21,398 nucleotides of DNA from a virus: the IMG/VR virus record IMGVR_UViG_3300032156_001575, positions 1 to 21,398 of that record, one strand, 5' to 3'. Shown in pieces: positions 14,154 through 20,993 of this stretch. A program made the position numbers and the translations under genes. Each line of letters starts with the position of its first letter. The first letter of the stretch is position 1. Below the pieces are notes generated by a model. The model was not told the origin of the DNA. It saw nothing but the letters and a program-made list of their open reading frames with translations, and did no database searches.

Positions 14154-14713
14154 TGATTTGGGGCGCAGGAGGTCATTCCCTGGTAGTCGCCGACATCTTG
14201 CGCGAGATGGGGTGTTTCGAAATCTGCGGTCATATCGTGGGAAGCAGGGAGCAATTGGCATCGTTGGATCCGGACGTCAAGCTGATCATCGCCATCGGCG
14301 ATTGTGACGCGCGGTCGAGGTTGGCCGGACTCGCCGGCGAAGCGGGCTTCGATTTGGTGACCGCGATCCATCCGATGGCCACGGTGGCGCGAGACACGGA
14401 GATCGGGGAGGGGACGGTGATCGCCGCGGGTGCCGTGGTCAACTCCGGATCCAGGATCGGGCGCAACGTGATCATTAATACCTGCGCGAGCGTGGACCAC
14501 GAATGCCTGGTCGAGGACGGGGCTCATATTTGCCCAGGCGCCCGCCTGGCAGGGAACGTCCGGATCGGGCGCGGTACCAAGGTCGGAATCGGCGCCAGCG
14601 TGATCGAGCGCATCAAGATCGGGACGCACTCGATCATCGGGGCCGGGGCCGTAGTCGTCAAGGACGTCCCCGACAATGCGGTCGCCTACGGCGTTCCCGC
14701 GAGGTGCCGGTGA
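14132..14713 (+). CDS. NeuD/PglD-like sugar acyltransferase
   Basis: Transfers an acyl group, usually acetyl from acetyl-CoA, to an amino or hydroxyl group of a sugar. The N-terminal domain starts VMIWGAGGHSLVVADIL, a nucleotide-sugar-binding Rossmann strand. The C-terminal half is a left-handed beta-helix of hexapeptide repeats (IGEGTVIAAGAVV, IGRNVIINTCASVDHEC, IGRGTKVGIGASV, IGTHSIIGAGAVV). His123 in SVDHEC fits the catalytic base and AHICPGARLAGNVRIG matches the family signature. ATG 14132 keeps the first strand whole; a later ATG 14153 overlaps the methyltransferase stop but would start inside it. The gene is followed at once by an aminotransferase, the usual partner of this family. Confidence 0.9.
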   Translation: MVSKEKVMIWGAGGHSLVVADILREMGCFEICGHIVGSREQLASLDPDVKLIIAIGDCDARSRLAGLAGEAGFDLVTAIHPMATVARDTEIGEGTVIAAGAVVNSGSRIGRNVIINTCASVDHECLVEDGAHICPGARLAGNVRIGRGTKVGIGASVIERIKIGTHSIIGAGAVVVKDVPDNAVAYGVPARCR

Positions 14714-15810
14714 TGAACAGGATCCTCCACGTGGGCCGACCCAACATCGGAGACCGGCAACGATTTCTGGAACGCGTCAACGCGATGCTCGACCGCAACT
14801 GGCTGACGAACGACGGGCTTCTCGTGCAGGAGTTCGAACGGGAGGTTGCCCGCTGCGTCGGAGCAAAGTATTGCGTCGCGACCTGCAACGCCACGACCGC
14901 CCTGGGGATCCTGGTCCGCGCTCTCGGATTGGAAGGCGAGGTCATCCTTCCTTCCTTCACTTTCGTCGCGACCGCGCACGCGCTGACCTGGCAGGGACTG
15001 ACGCCGGTCTTCTGCGACGTGGACGAAACGCACAACCTGGATCCGGAAGAGGTCGGGAAGCTGGTCACGGCGCGGACGAGCGCCATCCTGGGCGTTCACC
15101 TTTGGGGCCGACCTTGCGACGTCCCGGCCCTGGAGGAAATCGCCGACCGCTATGACCTGGCGCTCATCTTCGACGCGGCCCATGCGTTCGGATGTTCGGC
15201 CTGGGGAAAGCCGGTCGGAAACTTCGGGGATGCGGAAGTGTTCAGCTTTCACGCGACCAAGTTCGTAAACAGTTTCGAAGGCGGGATGATCTCGACGAAC
15301 GATATTGCCCTGGCTGCGAAGGCTCGCTTGATGCGCAATTTCGGTTTCGCCGGGCCCGACAGGGTGATCGAACTCGGCATCAACGGCAAGATGCCGGAGA
15401 TCTGCGCCGCGATGGGCTTGACCTCGCTCGAAAGCATGTGGGATTTCATAGCGGTCAACCTTCGAAACCACAAACGATATTGGGAGCGCCTGGAAAACCT
15501 CCCCGGTATCAGTCTCCTGCGCTACGACTATCGCGGGCAATTCAACTACCAGTATGTCGTCGTCGAGGTGGACGGATTCAGGGACGAACTTCAAAGGGCG
15601 CTCTGGGACGAGAACATCATGGCGAGGCGATATTTCTATCCCGGATGTCATAGGTCCGAGCCGTATGCCTCCAAGCTCCACGCGCCGCTGCCGTGGACGG
15701 AACGGCTGAGCGAGCGGGTGTTGTGCCTCCCGACGGGGACCGAGGTCGAGGAGGATGACGTCGACCGGATCTGCTCTCTCATCGAGCAAGCCGTGCTGGC
15801 AAGGTGCTGA
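14713..15810 (+). CDS. DegT/DnrJ/EryC1/StrS sugar aminotransferase
   Basis: A PLP enzyme that aminates a keto-sugar nucleotide, normally with glutamate. The 365-residue protein has family features in order: NWLTNDGLLVQEFEREVA, CNATTALGILVRAL, EVILPSFTFVATAHAL, an IFDAAHAFG segment whose Asp154 would contact the PLP ring nitrogen, and the FSFHATK motif with Lys183 as the PLP lysine, then EGGMIST. The C-terminal domain contains YQYVVVEV and RRYFYPGCHRSEPY. It starts one base into the acyltransferase stop (TGATG). The pair implies an N-acylated amino sugar. The expected 4,6-dehydratase or oxidase supplying the keto sugar is not in this window, so the host or another region must provide it. Confidence 0.92.
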   Translation: MNRILHVGRPNIGDRQRFLERVNAMLDRNWLTNDGLLVQEFEREVARCVGAKYCVATCNATTALGILVRALGLEGEVILPSFTFVATAHALTWQGLTPVFCDVDETHNLDPEEVGKLVTARTSAILGVHLWGRPCDVPALEEIADRYDLALIFDAAHAFGCSAWGKPVGNFGDAEVFSFHATKFVNSFEGGMISTNDIALAAKARLMRNFGFAGPDRVIELGINGKMPEICAAMGLTSLESMWDFIAVNLRNHKRYWERLENLPGISLLRYDYRGQFNYQYVVVEVDGFRDELQRALWDENIMARRYFYPGCHRSEPYASKLHAPLPWTERLSERVLCLPTGTEVEEDDVDRICSLIEQAVLARC

Positions 15811-16550
15811 TGCGAACGATCGGATTAGTCATGCCCTGGTGGGGAAACGCGCCCGCCTGGTTGCCGCAGTTTTTCAGGCGCGCGGCAGCGACGACGCGGA
15901 TCGAGATGATCCTGCTCGGAGACGCGGCCCGCTTCGCGCCGGAGCTGAATACGTCCAGGATGCCGGTCACGATGGACGAGTTCGAAGCCAGGGCGAGCCA
16001 GCTGGTTGGCTTCCCCGTCAGGAAGCGGAGCGAGAGTTTTCCCCGAGGGCAGTCGCTTTGCGAGCTGCGCCCGATGCTCGCGGACATGTATCCCGATCTC
16101 CTCGCGAAATATGAATGGTGGGGATGGGGCGAGTTCGATTGCGTGTGGGGCGATTGGGATTCGTTGCTCACGGATGAACTAATGGCGCGATACGACATGA
16201 TCGGCAGCAACAGTTACAGCGTCACGGGGCCGCTCACGATTTTTCGTAACGTGCCGGCGATGGCAAAACTCTATGAAAGCCGCCTTGACCTGGTCGCGAT
16301 CCCGGAATATGCGAACCTGGACGAATCCGGATTGAACGGGGTCGTGAGGGTCGCCGTGGAGGCCGGAAGGATGCGTGCTTTTTATGCCGGGGTCGAGGCC
16401 CATGACCGTCTGGAACGCTGGAACCGATGCATACTGCGGGGCAACAAACTCTATCCGATGGACGCGCAGGGCAACGTCGGAAGAGAAATCATGATTTTCC
16501 ATTTTCCGCGCACCAACGAATGGAAGTTGCGAGAGGAGGCAGCGGCTTGA
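15810..16550 (+). CDS. DUF6625-like glycosyltransferase-type protein
   Basis: A 246-residue protein starting MRTIGLVMPWWG. The best diagnostic segment is GQSLCELRPMLADMYPDLL, then YEWWGWGEFDCVWGDWDSLL. That is the 'lC.lrp.y..~~~~l~.yefWgw.D.D~v~Gdl' pattern of the DUF6625 family, believed to be GT-A-like glycosyltransferases with Asp residues in place of a DxD motif. GSNSYSVTGPLTIFRN follows, also as in that family. ATG 15810 overlaps the aminotransferase stop by one base. It has no signal peptide or membrane segment. Activity is inferred from fold resemblance and its neighbours. Confidence 0.75.
   Translation: MRTIGLVMPWWGNAPAWLPQFFRRAAATTRIEMILLGDAARFAPELNTSRMPVTMDEFEARASQLVGFPVRKRSESFPRGQSLCELRPMLADMYPDLLAKYEWWGWGEFDCVWGDWDSLLTDELMARYDMIGSNSYSVTGPLTIFRNVPAMAKLYESRLDLVAIPEYANLDESGLNGVVRVAVEAGRMRAFYAGVEAHDRLERWNRCILRGNKLYPMDAQGNVGREIMIFHFPRTNEWKLREEAAA
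16534..16549 (+). promoter_or_regulatory. Ribosome site deciding a TTG start
   Basis: AGGAGG (16534-16539) lies seven bases before TTG 16547, which overlaps the previous stop as TTGA. No ATG or GTG is nearby in frame, and the conserved metal-binding Asp pair follows at residues 8-9. This makes TTG the start of the deacetylase-like gene. Confidence 0.75.
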
Positions 16551-17248
16551 AGTTCTGCATCCGCGTCGACGACTTCGGCTGGACCTCCAGCGGGACGAAG
16601 GATCCCGGGCTCGAGATGGCGCAGAAGTATCACGCGGCCATGCAGGGACTGCCTTACCTCGCCGCGGTAATTCCTTCCTGCGTGGATGGCAAAGGTTTGG
16701 CCTGGTTGCGCTCGTGCCCGGACGCCCTTACCGTCGCCATGCACGGTTTCAATCATGAACTCAGCGGGAGCAAGGTCGCGTCCGAGTTTCACGATTCCAA
16801 CCGCGCAGAATGCCGCCTCCGGATCGCGCTGGGCAAGCGGGCTCTGCAAAACGTTCCGGTCGCGCACATGGTCTTGCCTTTCAACGCCTATGAGCCCGAC
16901 CTCGCCGAGGCTTGCTACCTGGAGGGCTTGCATTTCATTTGGGGCGGCTCGTCGCATTGTGAAAGGGAACCGAGCAGGTGGCCGGTGCCTCCTCCGCCCT
17001 ACCCGCTGGGGCGCGTGACCTTCGTGCCGAGCTGGGAACCAACTTACGCGGCTACCCTGTGGAGGATGAAGCCGACCGACAGGCCGCTGGAGGAGACGTT
17101 GCCGGCGCTTCTGGATCAGCCGGGCAAGGCAATCATCACGTTGCACATCACCTGGGAAGCGGCCAAGTGCGAGGATTTCAAAGGCGTCCGCTGGCTCGTG
17201 GACCTGATCCGGGACCGGATCATTTCGTCCGAGGAATACCTGGCATGA
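16547..17248 (+). CDS. NodB-like polysaccharide deacetylase
   Basis: A 233-residue protein with the metal site of NodB-type carbohydrate esterases. KFCIRVDDFGW gives Asp8-Asp9, and VAMHGFNHEL gives the HxxxH pair His66 and His70, which would hold a zinc or other divalent ion. It has VAHMVLPFNAYEPDLAEA and HFIWGGSSHC segments in the middle, and IITLHITWEA near the C-terminus supplying a late His. No signal peptide is present, so it acts inside the cell, unlike most peptidoglycan deacetylases. It might remove an N- or O-acyl group from a glycan precursor. The TTG start and AGGAGG site are clear. It overlaps neighbours by four bases each side. Confidence 0.78.
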   Translation: MKFCIRVDDFGWTSSGTKDPGLEMAQKYHAAMQGLPYLAAVIPSCVDGKGLAWLRSCPDALTVAMHGFNHELSGSKVASEFHDSNRAECRLRIALGKRALQNVPVAHMVLPFNAYEPDLAEACYLEGLHFIWGGSSHCEREPSRWPVPPPPYPLGRVTFVPSWEPTYAATLWRMKPTDRPLEETLPALLDQPGKAIITLHITWEAAKCEDFKGVRWLVDLIRDRIISSEEYLA

Positions 17249-18138
17249 GGATCTACAGCCTCGTGACCAAGACCGTCGAACAAGGCGGGTGGACGGGCGT
17301 GTCTCGGTTCGACTTGGAATTACGCGCAGTCCTGCCTGGGCTGATCTCCGTTACGAGATTGCCCGGTGATCTCCGGGACGACGACGTCGTGATCGCGGAC
17401 AACCACCTTTCGATGATCGTTCCCGCCGCAAACCGCAAGATCATCGTCCACCACGGGTGCGCTCTCACCCATTACCAGAGGGACCGATCCTGGAGGAGCG
17501 AGGCGACGTTGCAGATGATCGAACGCCAGCGTTTGATGTTCCTGAACTGCCTTACCGAGGCGAGCGTTCCCGTCTCCGTTTCCCCGAGCGCATGGGTGCA
17601 AGAGAGATTTTCTCAAGACGCTGCGCCGGATCTCTTCGACCTGGAGTATTCAAAAGTTATTCCCCATTGGGTCGAGCAGATCCCGTCGCTGCCTAAATCC
17701 GGCAAGCCGAAGATCATCGGGGACTGGCGCGACCATAACAAGGGCGCGGACGCTTGGAAGCAACTCGCCGTCCATCATCCTCATTGGCATTTCCAGCCGC
17801 TCGATTTCAAAGACATGGAAGGTCGGCGTCACCAATACGGCGAGGCGTCGCTCTACCTCTGCCTGTCACTTTCGGAGGGCGGATCGTATGCGGTCTGCGA
17901 CGCGGAGGCCGCAGAACTGCCTATCGTAACGACGAACGTTGGAAATTACCGGGAATTCAACGACTGCGAAGTGATTCCCTGGATGGACCGCGACCGTTCG
18001 GACCTGGTCGCCGCAGTCATCGAAAGGAAACTCGCGCGAGGCAGGACGAAGCCGTCGTTTTATGCGGCGTACACATTCGAGCGCTGGGCGTCAGCATGGC
18101 AGGAAGTGATCTCCGATGGGAACGGAGGTTTGGGATGA
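17245..18138 (+). CDS. GT4-like glycosyltransferase
   Basis: A 297-residue protein of GT-B appearance. The N-terminal half starts MRIYSLVTKTVEQGGWTGVSRF, with a basic segment and KIIVHHGCALTHYQRD. The C-terminal half has KPKIIGDWRDHNKGADAW, resembling the strand and loop that meet the nucleotide sugar. Its best motif is LSLSEGGSYAVCDAEAAELPIVTTNVG, the 'PSxxEgfGxxxxEAmAxGxPVVatdxGg' pattern of GT4 enzymes in a divergent form. It is shorter than usual GT4 proteins. ATG 17245 overlaps the deacetylase stop and the next ATG overlaps its own stop. It could extend the same glycan; its sugar is unknown. Confidence 0.78.
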   Translation: MRIYSLVTKTVEQGGWTGVSRFDLELRAVLPGLISVTRLPGDLRDDDVVIADNHLSMIVPAANRKIIVHHGCALTHYQRDRSWRSEATLQMIERQRLMFLNCLTEASVPVSVSPSAWVQERFSQDAAPDLFDLEYSKVIPHWVEQIPSLPKSGKPKIIGDWRDHNKGADAWKQLAVHHPHWHFQPLDFKDMEGRRHQYGEASLYLCLSLSEGGSYAVCDAEAAELPIVTTNVGNYREFNDCEVIPWMDRDRSDLVAAVIERKLARGRTKPSFYAAYTFERWASAWQEVISDGNGGLG

Positions 18139-18980
18139 AATCGCTTGTGATCGGCTTTGCCTCCGGCATGGGCAACTGCGTGTTCATGCTGCCGGCAGTC
18201 AAGGCCTTGAAGATCATGGGATATCGGATCTCGCTCTACGTTCAGACGGATTTCGACACCTCGCCGCTCTGGAGGCGATGCTCCTATACCGATGAAATCG
18301 TGACTGATGCGAGGGTGAATGGATCAGAGATGCTTTGCGGACAGTGGAGGCCCGCAGCCTGGAAAGGCAGGGTCGTGACGCAGTACCAGATCCCGACGAT
18401 CTATTACTGCGAATGGAAGTCCAATTTTCGACTCGCCCAGGACCGGGGATGGAAAACCGAGATCCCGGATGTATCGGATTGGTGCCGGGATCTGGATCGC
18501 GACAAGCGCTGGGACGTAGGGATCGCCCCCGGATCCAAGGGTGGGACCTGGACGCGTAAGAGATGGCCTGGCATGGAAGCGGTCGCCGGCCGTTTGCTCG
18601 AGCTGGGAAAATCCGTCGCGGTGTTCGGCTTGCCGGAGGACGGCGTGGAATCCGTTCCAGGGTGGCACGTAGATACCCGGAACATCGGAAACCTGCCGGA
18701 CGCCCTGGCGGGATGCCGGATCTTGATCGGCAACGACTCCGGAGTGACTCAGCTGGCCTCCTCGCTGGGGATTCCGGTCGTGATCGTCTATACGGCGTCG
18801 AGCGAAACAAAGACGCCTCCCATCCAAGAACCGAACGTGAAGATCGCCGCGGACGTGACCTGCCGCCCGTGCGTGAGCACTCCGCGGTGGCACGGATGCG
18901 CCGATTGGATCTGCCACAGGATTGACCCGGAGAAGGTGGTCGCCGCCGGACTCGAGCTGCTGAACAAAGCGAAGGAGTGA
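18135..18980 (+). CDS. GT9-like (heptosyltransferase-type) glycosyltransferase
   Basis: A 281-residue GT-B enzyme similar to family 9, which in bacteria adds heptose to lipopolysaccharide. It starts KSLVIGFASGMGNCVFMLPA, the family's GxGN opening, and has GIAPGSKGGTWTRKRWP at the start of the second domain. Then come AVFGLPEDG and the strong LIGNDSGVTQLASSLGIPVV, matching the 'xGnDtGxxHlAaAlgxPxv' nucleotide-binding motif. Cys-rich residues follow (VTCRPCVSTPRWHGCADWIC), possibly metal binding. GGAGG lies upstream of ATG 18135. It is the last sugar gene; its stop is two bases from the head-closure ATG. The heptose specificity is not established here. Confidence 0.86.
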   Translation: MKSLVIGFASGMGNCVFMLPAVKALKIMGYRISLYVQTDFDTSPLWRRCSYTDEIVTDARVNGSEMLCGQWRPAAWKGRVVTQYQIPTIYYCEWKSNFRLAQDRGWKTEIPDVSDWCRDLDRDKRWDVGIAPGSKGGTWTRKRWPGMEAVAGRLLELGKSVAVFGLPEDGVESVPGWHVDTRNIGNLPDALAGCRILIGNDSGVTQLASSLGIPVVIVYTASSETKTPPIQEPNVKIAADVTCRPCVSTPRWHGCADWICHRIDPEKVVAAGLELLNKAKE

Positions 18981-18982
18981 CG

Positions 18983-19324
18983 ATGAATACTCCGCGCATC
19001 GGAGAAATGAAGGAAAGGATCAACCTCATAGAGGTCACTTCGCCTTTCAACATCTACGGGGAAGGAACGCTGGCTTCGACCTTCGCGAGCAACGTCCCCG
19101 CCAAGATTGAGTACCTGGCCGGAGGAGAGAACGAGGAAACGGAACAGGTGCAGAGCGCGACGCAGGGATTCAACGTGTGGATCCGCTACAAGGCTGGCGT
19201 GACCGCGTTCCAGCAGATCGTATGGGGAAGCAGGCGCCTCGTGATGACGGGGCCTCCGGAGGAGATCGTGCGACGGCGATGGATACTTATCCACGCCAAA
19301 GGGTCGACCGACCGCAAGCTGTGA
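18983..19324 (+). CDS. Head closure/head-tail adaptor protein
   Basis: A 113-residue protein of the phage head-tail joining family (PF05521-like; SPP1 gp16/HK97 gp7 type). It opens RIGEMKERINLIEV, has VPAKIEYLAGGE and a GFNVWIRYKAGV strand, then RRLVMTGPPEE and RRRWILIHAKG, all in the family's usual order. These proteins cap the connector after DNA packaging and present a face to the tail. ATG 18983 is chosen over GTG 18977 because AAGGAG (18972-18977) serves the ATG at correct spacing. It returns the operon to normal order after about 10 kb of fibre and sugar genes. Confidence 0.86.
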   Translation: MNTPRIGEMKERINLIEVTSPFNIYGEGTLASTFASNVPAKIEYLAGGENEETEQVQSATQGFNVWIRYKAGVTAFQQIVWGSRRLVMTGPPEEIVRRRWILIHAKGSTDRKL

Positions 19325-19385
19325 GCCAACGAGGATGCTTTTTTGACGATGAACGTTTGTATTTTTTCAACGAAAGGAAACTGCA

Positions 19386-19814
19386 ATGCCAGAATCGGAA
19401 GGCGTACTTGGTCTCAATACTCAACTGAAGCTCGGCGACGGCACCTCGCCGGAGGTGTTCACGCTGATTAAGGAGATTTTCGGCGCTATCGACGGGCCGG
19501 AGATCACCCAGCAATACGTGGACTTCACCCACATGCAATCGGCGGGCGGGTTCGAGGAGCAGAAGGCGTCCTTCAAGACTCCCGGCCAGGTGACCTGCAC
19601 GGTCCATTACCTCAAGGACGACGTGCAGCACGAGGCGCTCGTCGCCGCGGCGGTGGCCGTTCCGACGACCCTGAAGCATTTCACGCTCACGTATCCGGAC
19701 GGGACCGTGATCCCGTTCTCGGCATACCCGAGCGTGAAGTTCAACTCGGACACGAAAGGCAAATTCACGATGGCTTTGACACTCAAGTTGTCGGCGGGAT
19801 TCGTCGTAAGTTAA
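19386..19814 (+). CDS. Tail tube (major tail) protein
   Basis: A 142-residue tail tube candidate. Short beta strands predominate: GLNTQLKLGDGTSPEVF, then IDGPEITQQYVDFTHM, VTCTVHYLKDD, KHFTLTYPDGTVIPFSAYPSVKFN and TMALTLKLSAGF, the pattern of lambda gpV/TTP-type proteins. AAGGAAA precedes ATG 19386 after a 61-base gap holding T runs but no convincing terminator. Directly downstream are the tail chaperone genes, as expected for a tail tube gene in a siphovirus. Many copies would stack in rings around the tape measure. Confidence 0.85.
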   Translation: MPESEGVLGLNTQLKLGDGTSPEVFTLIKEIFGAIDGPEITQQYVDFTHMQSAGGFEEQKASFKTPGQVTCTVHYLKDDVQHEALVAAAVAVPTTLKHFTLTYPDGTVIPFSAYPSVKFNSDTKGKFTMALTLKLSAGFVVS

Positions 19815-19862
19815 ACGTGAAGTCTGAGCGGTTCGTTTTTCACAACCTCAAAAGGAGGATCT

Positions 19863-20261
19863 ATGGATCGCATAGAGCTGCGCTCCAAGTTTCAGAGTCG
19901 AATCGAGAAGTTTCCGTTGGAGGAGTTCGGGCTGGAGGTTTGGCTTCGTCGTCTCAGCGGACTGGCGAGGGCAAAACTGCAACTCATTTCCCTTGAACTC
20001 GGCGCCAAGAAGAAAAGCGACCCGCAGGAAGTTCTCCAGTTCCAATGCCAGGTCATCGCCGAGGGCCTCGTCGATGCTGCGGGCGCGAGGCTTTACAAGG
20101 ACGACGAAAGCGGCGCCGTCGCCGAGGAGATTCCGGGCGTCGTGATCGACCAGATCGCGACGAAGATCCTGAAAATAAGCAGCACGGAATTCGTGCCGAA
20201 GGTCGAGGAAATATCAAAAAACTTAGCGCCCATCCCGAGCGACGATTCGCCTTCCGCCTAG
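19863..20261 (+). CDS. Tail assembly chaperone, short form (G-like)
   Basis: A 132-residue product of the zero frame, with AGGAGG (19854-19859) before ATG 19863. The N-terminal part contains PLEEFGLEVWLRRLSGLARAK. The sequence ends SKNLAPIPSDDSPSA, a run beyond the slippery site that looks like a short tail. In lambda, gpG coats the tape measure during tail assembly, and a fraction of ribosomes shift to make the G-T fusion. The position after the tail tube gene and the downstream -1 frame support the call even though this family varies greatly in sequence. Confidence 0.84.
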   Translation: MDRIELRSKFQSRIEKFPLEEFGLEVWLRRLSGLARAKLQLISLELGAKKKSDPQEVLQFQCQVIAEGLVDAAGARLYKDDESGAVAEEIPGVVIDQIATKILKISSTEFVPKVEEISKNLAPIPSDDSPSA

Positions 20262-20500
20262 CGAAGGTGCTCGGCCGGTGGGACGTCGACCGGATGTTGT
20301 CGGAGATGGACGCTGAAACCTTCGACGAGTGGATGGCGTTCTCGCTTCTCGAACCCCTGGATCCTGCCGGAGCGATCCTCCAGGGATTCACGGGGCCAGC
20401 CGAGGAGCGAGTCCAGCCCAAGCCACCGGGCAACTGGATGAACCAGAAAATCCAGATGCTCCAATGGATGAACATCTTCGGGAAGAAGAAAAAGGAATAG
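19863..20500 (+). CDS. Tail assembly chaperone fusion (G-T-like, -1 frameshift product)
   Basis: A product of the zero frame to the slippery heptamer at 20216-20222, then the -1 frame to TAG 20498-20500: about 212 residues. The added part begins LSAHPERRFAFRLAKVLGRW and continues DRMLSEMDAETFDEWMAFSLLEP, the 'Grt..el...ms..Ef.eW.ay..lEP' pattern of chaperone T parts. It has no good start or ribosome site of its own in place, so translation by frameshifting is the simple explanation. In lambda the T domain recruits tail tube subunits onto the tape-measure/G complex. The protein ends IFGKKKKE, a basic tail. Confidence 0.85.
20216..20222 (+). other. Programmed -1 frameshift slippery site (A AAA AAC)
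   Basis: The heptamer reads tcA AAA AAC in the frame of the G-like gene, a canonical X XXY YYZ site. Slipping back one base leads exactly into the open -1 frame. A seven-pair stem (CGCCTTC with GAAGGTG, 20248-20269) lies about 26 bases downstream, further than usual for a stimulator, so its role is uncertain. Confidence 0.85.
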
Positions 20501-20501
20501 C

Positions 20502-20993
20502 GTGGCCGAAGAATTCGACGCCCTGATAAAACTGATGCGCGCGACCTCCGAGGAGGCTGTGCCGTTCGCGGAAAACGCCGCGGCGAAAGTCTATAAGGAT
20601 GCGGCCATCGCCGCAGCCCCGCGCAGGACCGGGCAACTCGCCGCAAGTATCAAGATCATCGAGGGCAGACGGCTGAGAACTCTGACGGGAGAAACGCGCC
20701 GGCGTCTCTTCGTCGGCCCGGAGAAGCGCAAAGGATATTACGGTTACTGGCTGGAGAAGGGCCGCAAGGGTTTCGACGTCGCGGTGAGGAAACTCTCGAA
20801 AACCAAGGCCAAGGCGCTTCACTGGAAGGACAAGAGCGGCAAGGACGTGTTCATGAACCGGGCCCACGTTCCACCGATGGGTAAGCGCGAGTGGTTCTAT
20901 CCGTCGCAGAGGAGCGTCGACGGCGCAGCCGAGGACGCGGCGTCGGCGGCGTTCGAGGCCAAGCTCGCGGAAATAGATTCGAGAACCCAATGA
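20502..20993 (+). CDS. HK97 gp10-like neck/tail completion protein
   Basis: A 163-residue protein starting at GTG 20502, one base after the chaperone stop. The hallmark is APRRTGQLAASIKI (residues 38-51), the 'aPv.TG.Lr.Si.' motif of the HK97-gp10 family, followed by GYYGYWLEKG, matching 'YA.~~E~Gt'. RAHVPPMGKREWFYP resembles the usual 'a.PFlrPA' part. The family sits at the neck or terminates the tail. It is normally encoded between head closure and tail tube; here it comes after the chaperones. Its stop TGA overlaps the next ATG (ATGA). Confidence 0.86.
   Translation: MAEEFDALIKLMRATSEEAVPFAENAAAKVYKDAAIAAAPRRTGQLAASIKIIEGRRLRTLTGETRRRLFVGPEKRKGYYGYWLEKGRKGFDVAVRKLSKTKAKALHWKDKSGKDVFMNRAHVPPMGKREWFYPSQRSVDGAAEDAASAAFEAKLAEIDSRTQ

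Noticed and set aside
19325-19385. Terminator between head closure and tail tube
   Set aside because: There are T runs (GCTTTTTTG, TATTTTTTC), but only four-pair stems such as CGTT/AACG can form, too weak to support a call.
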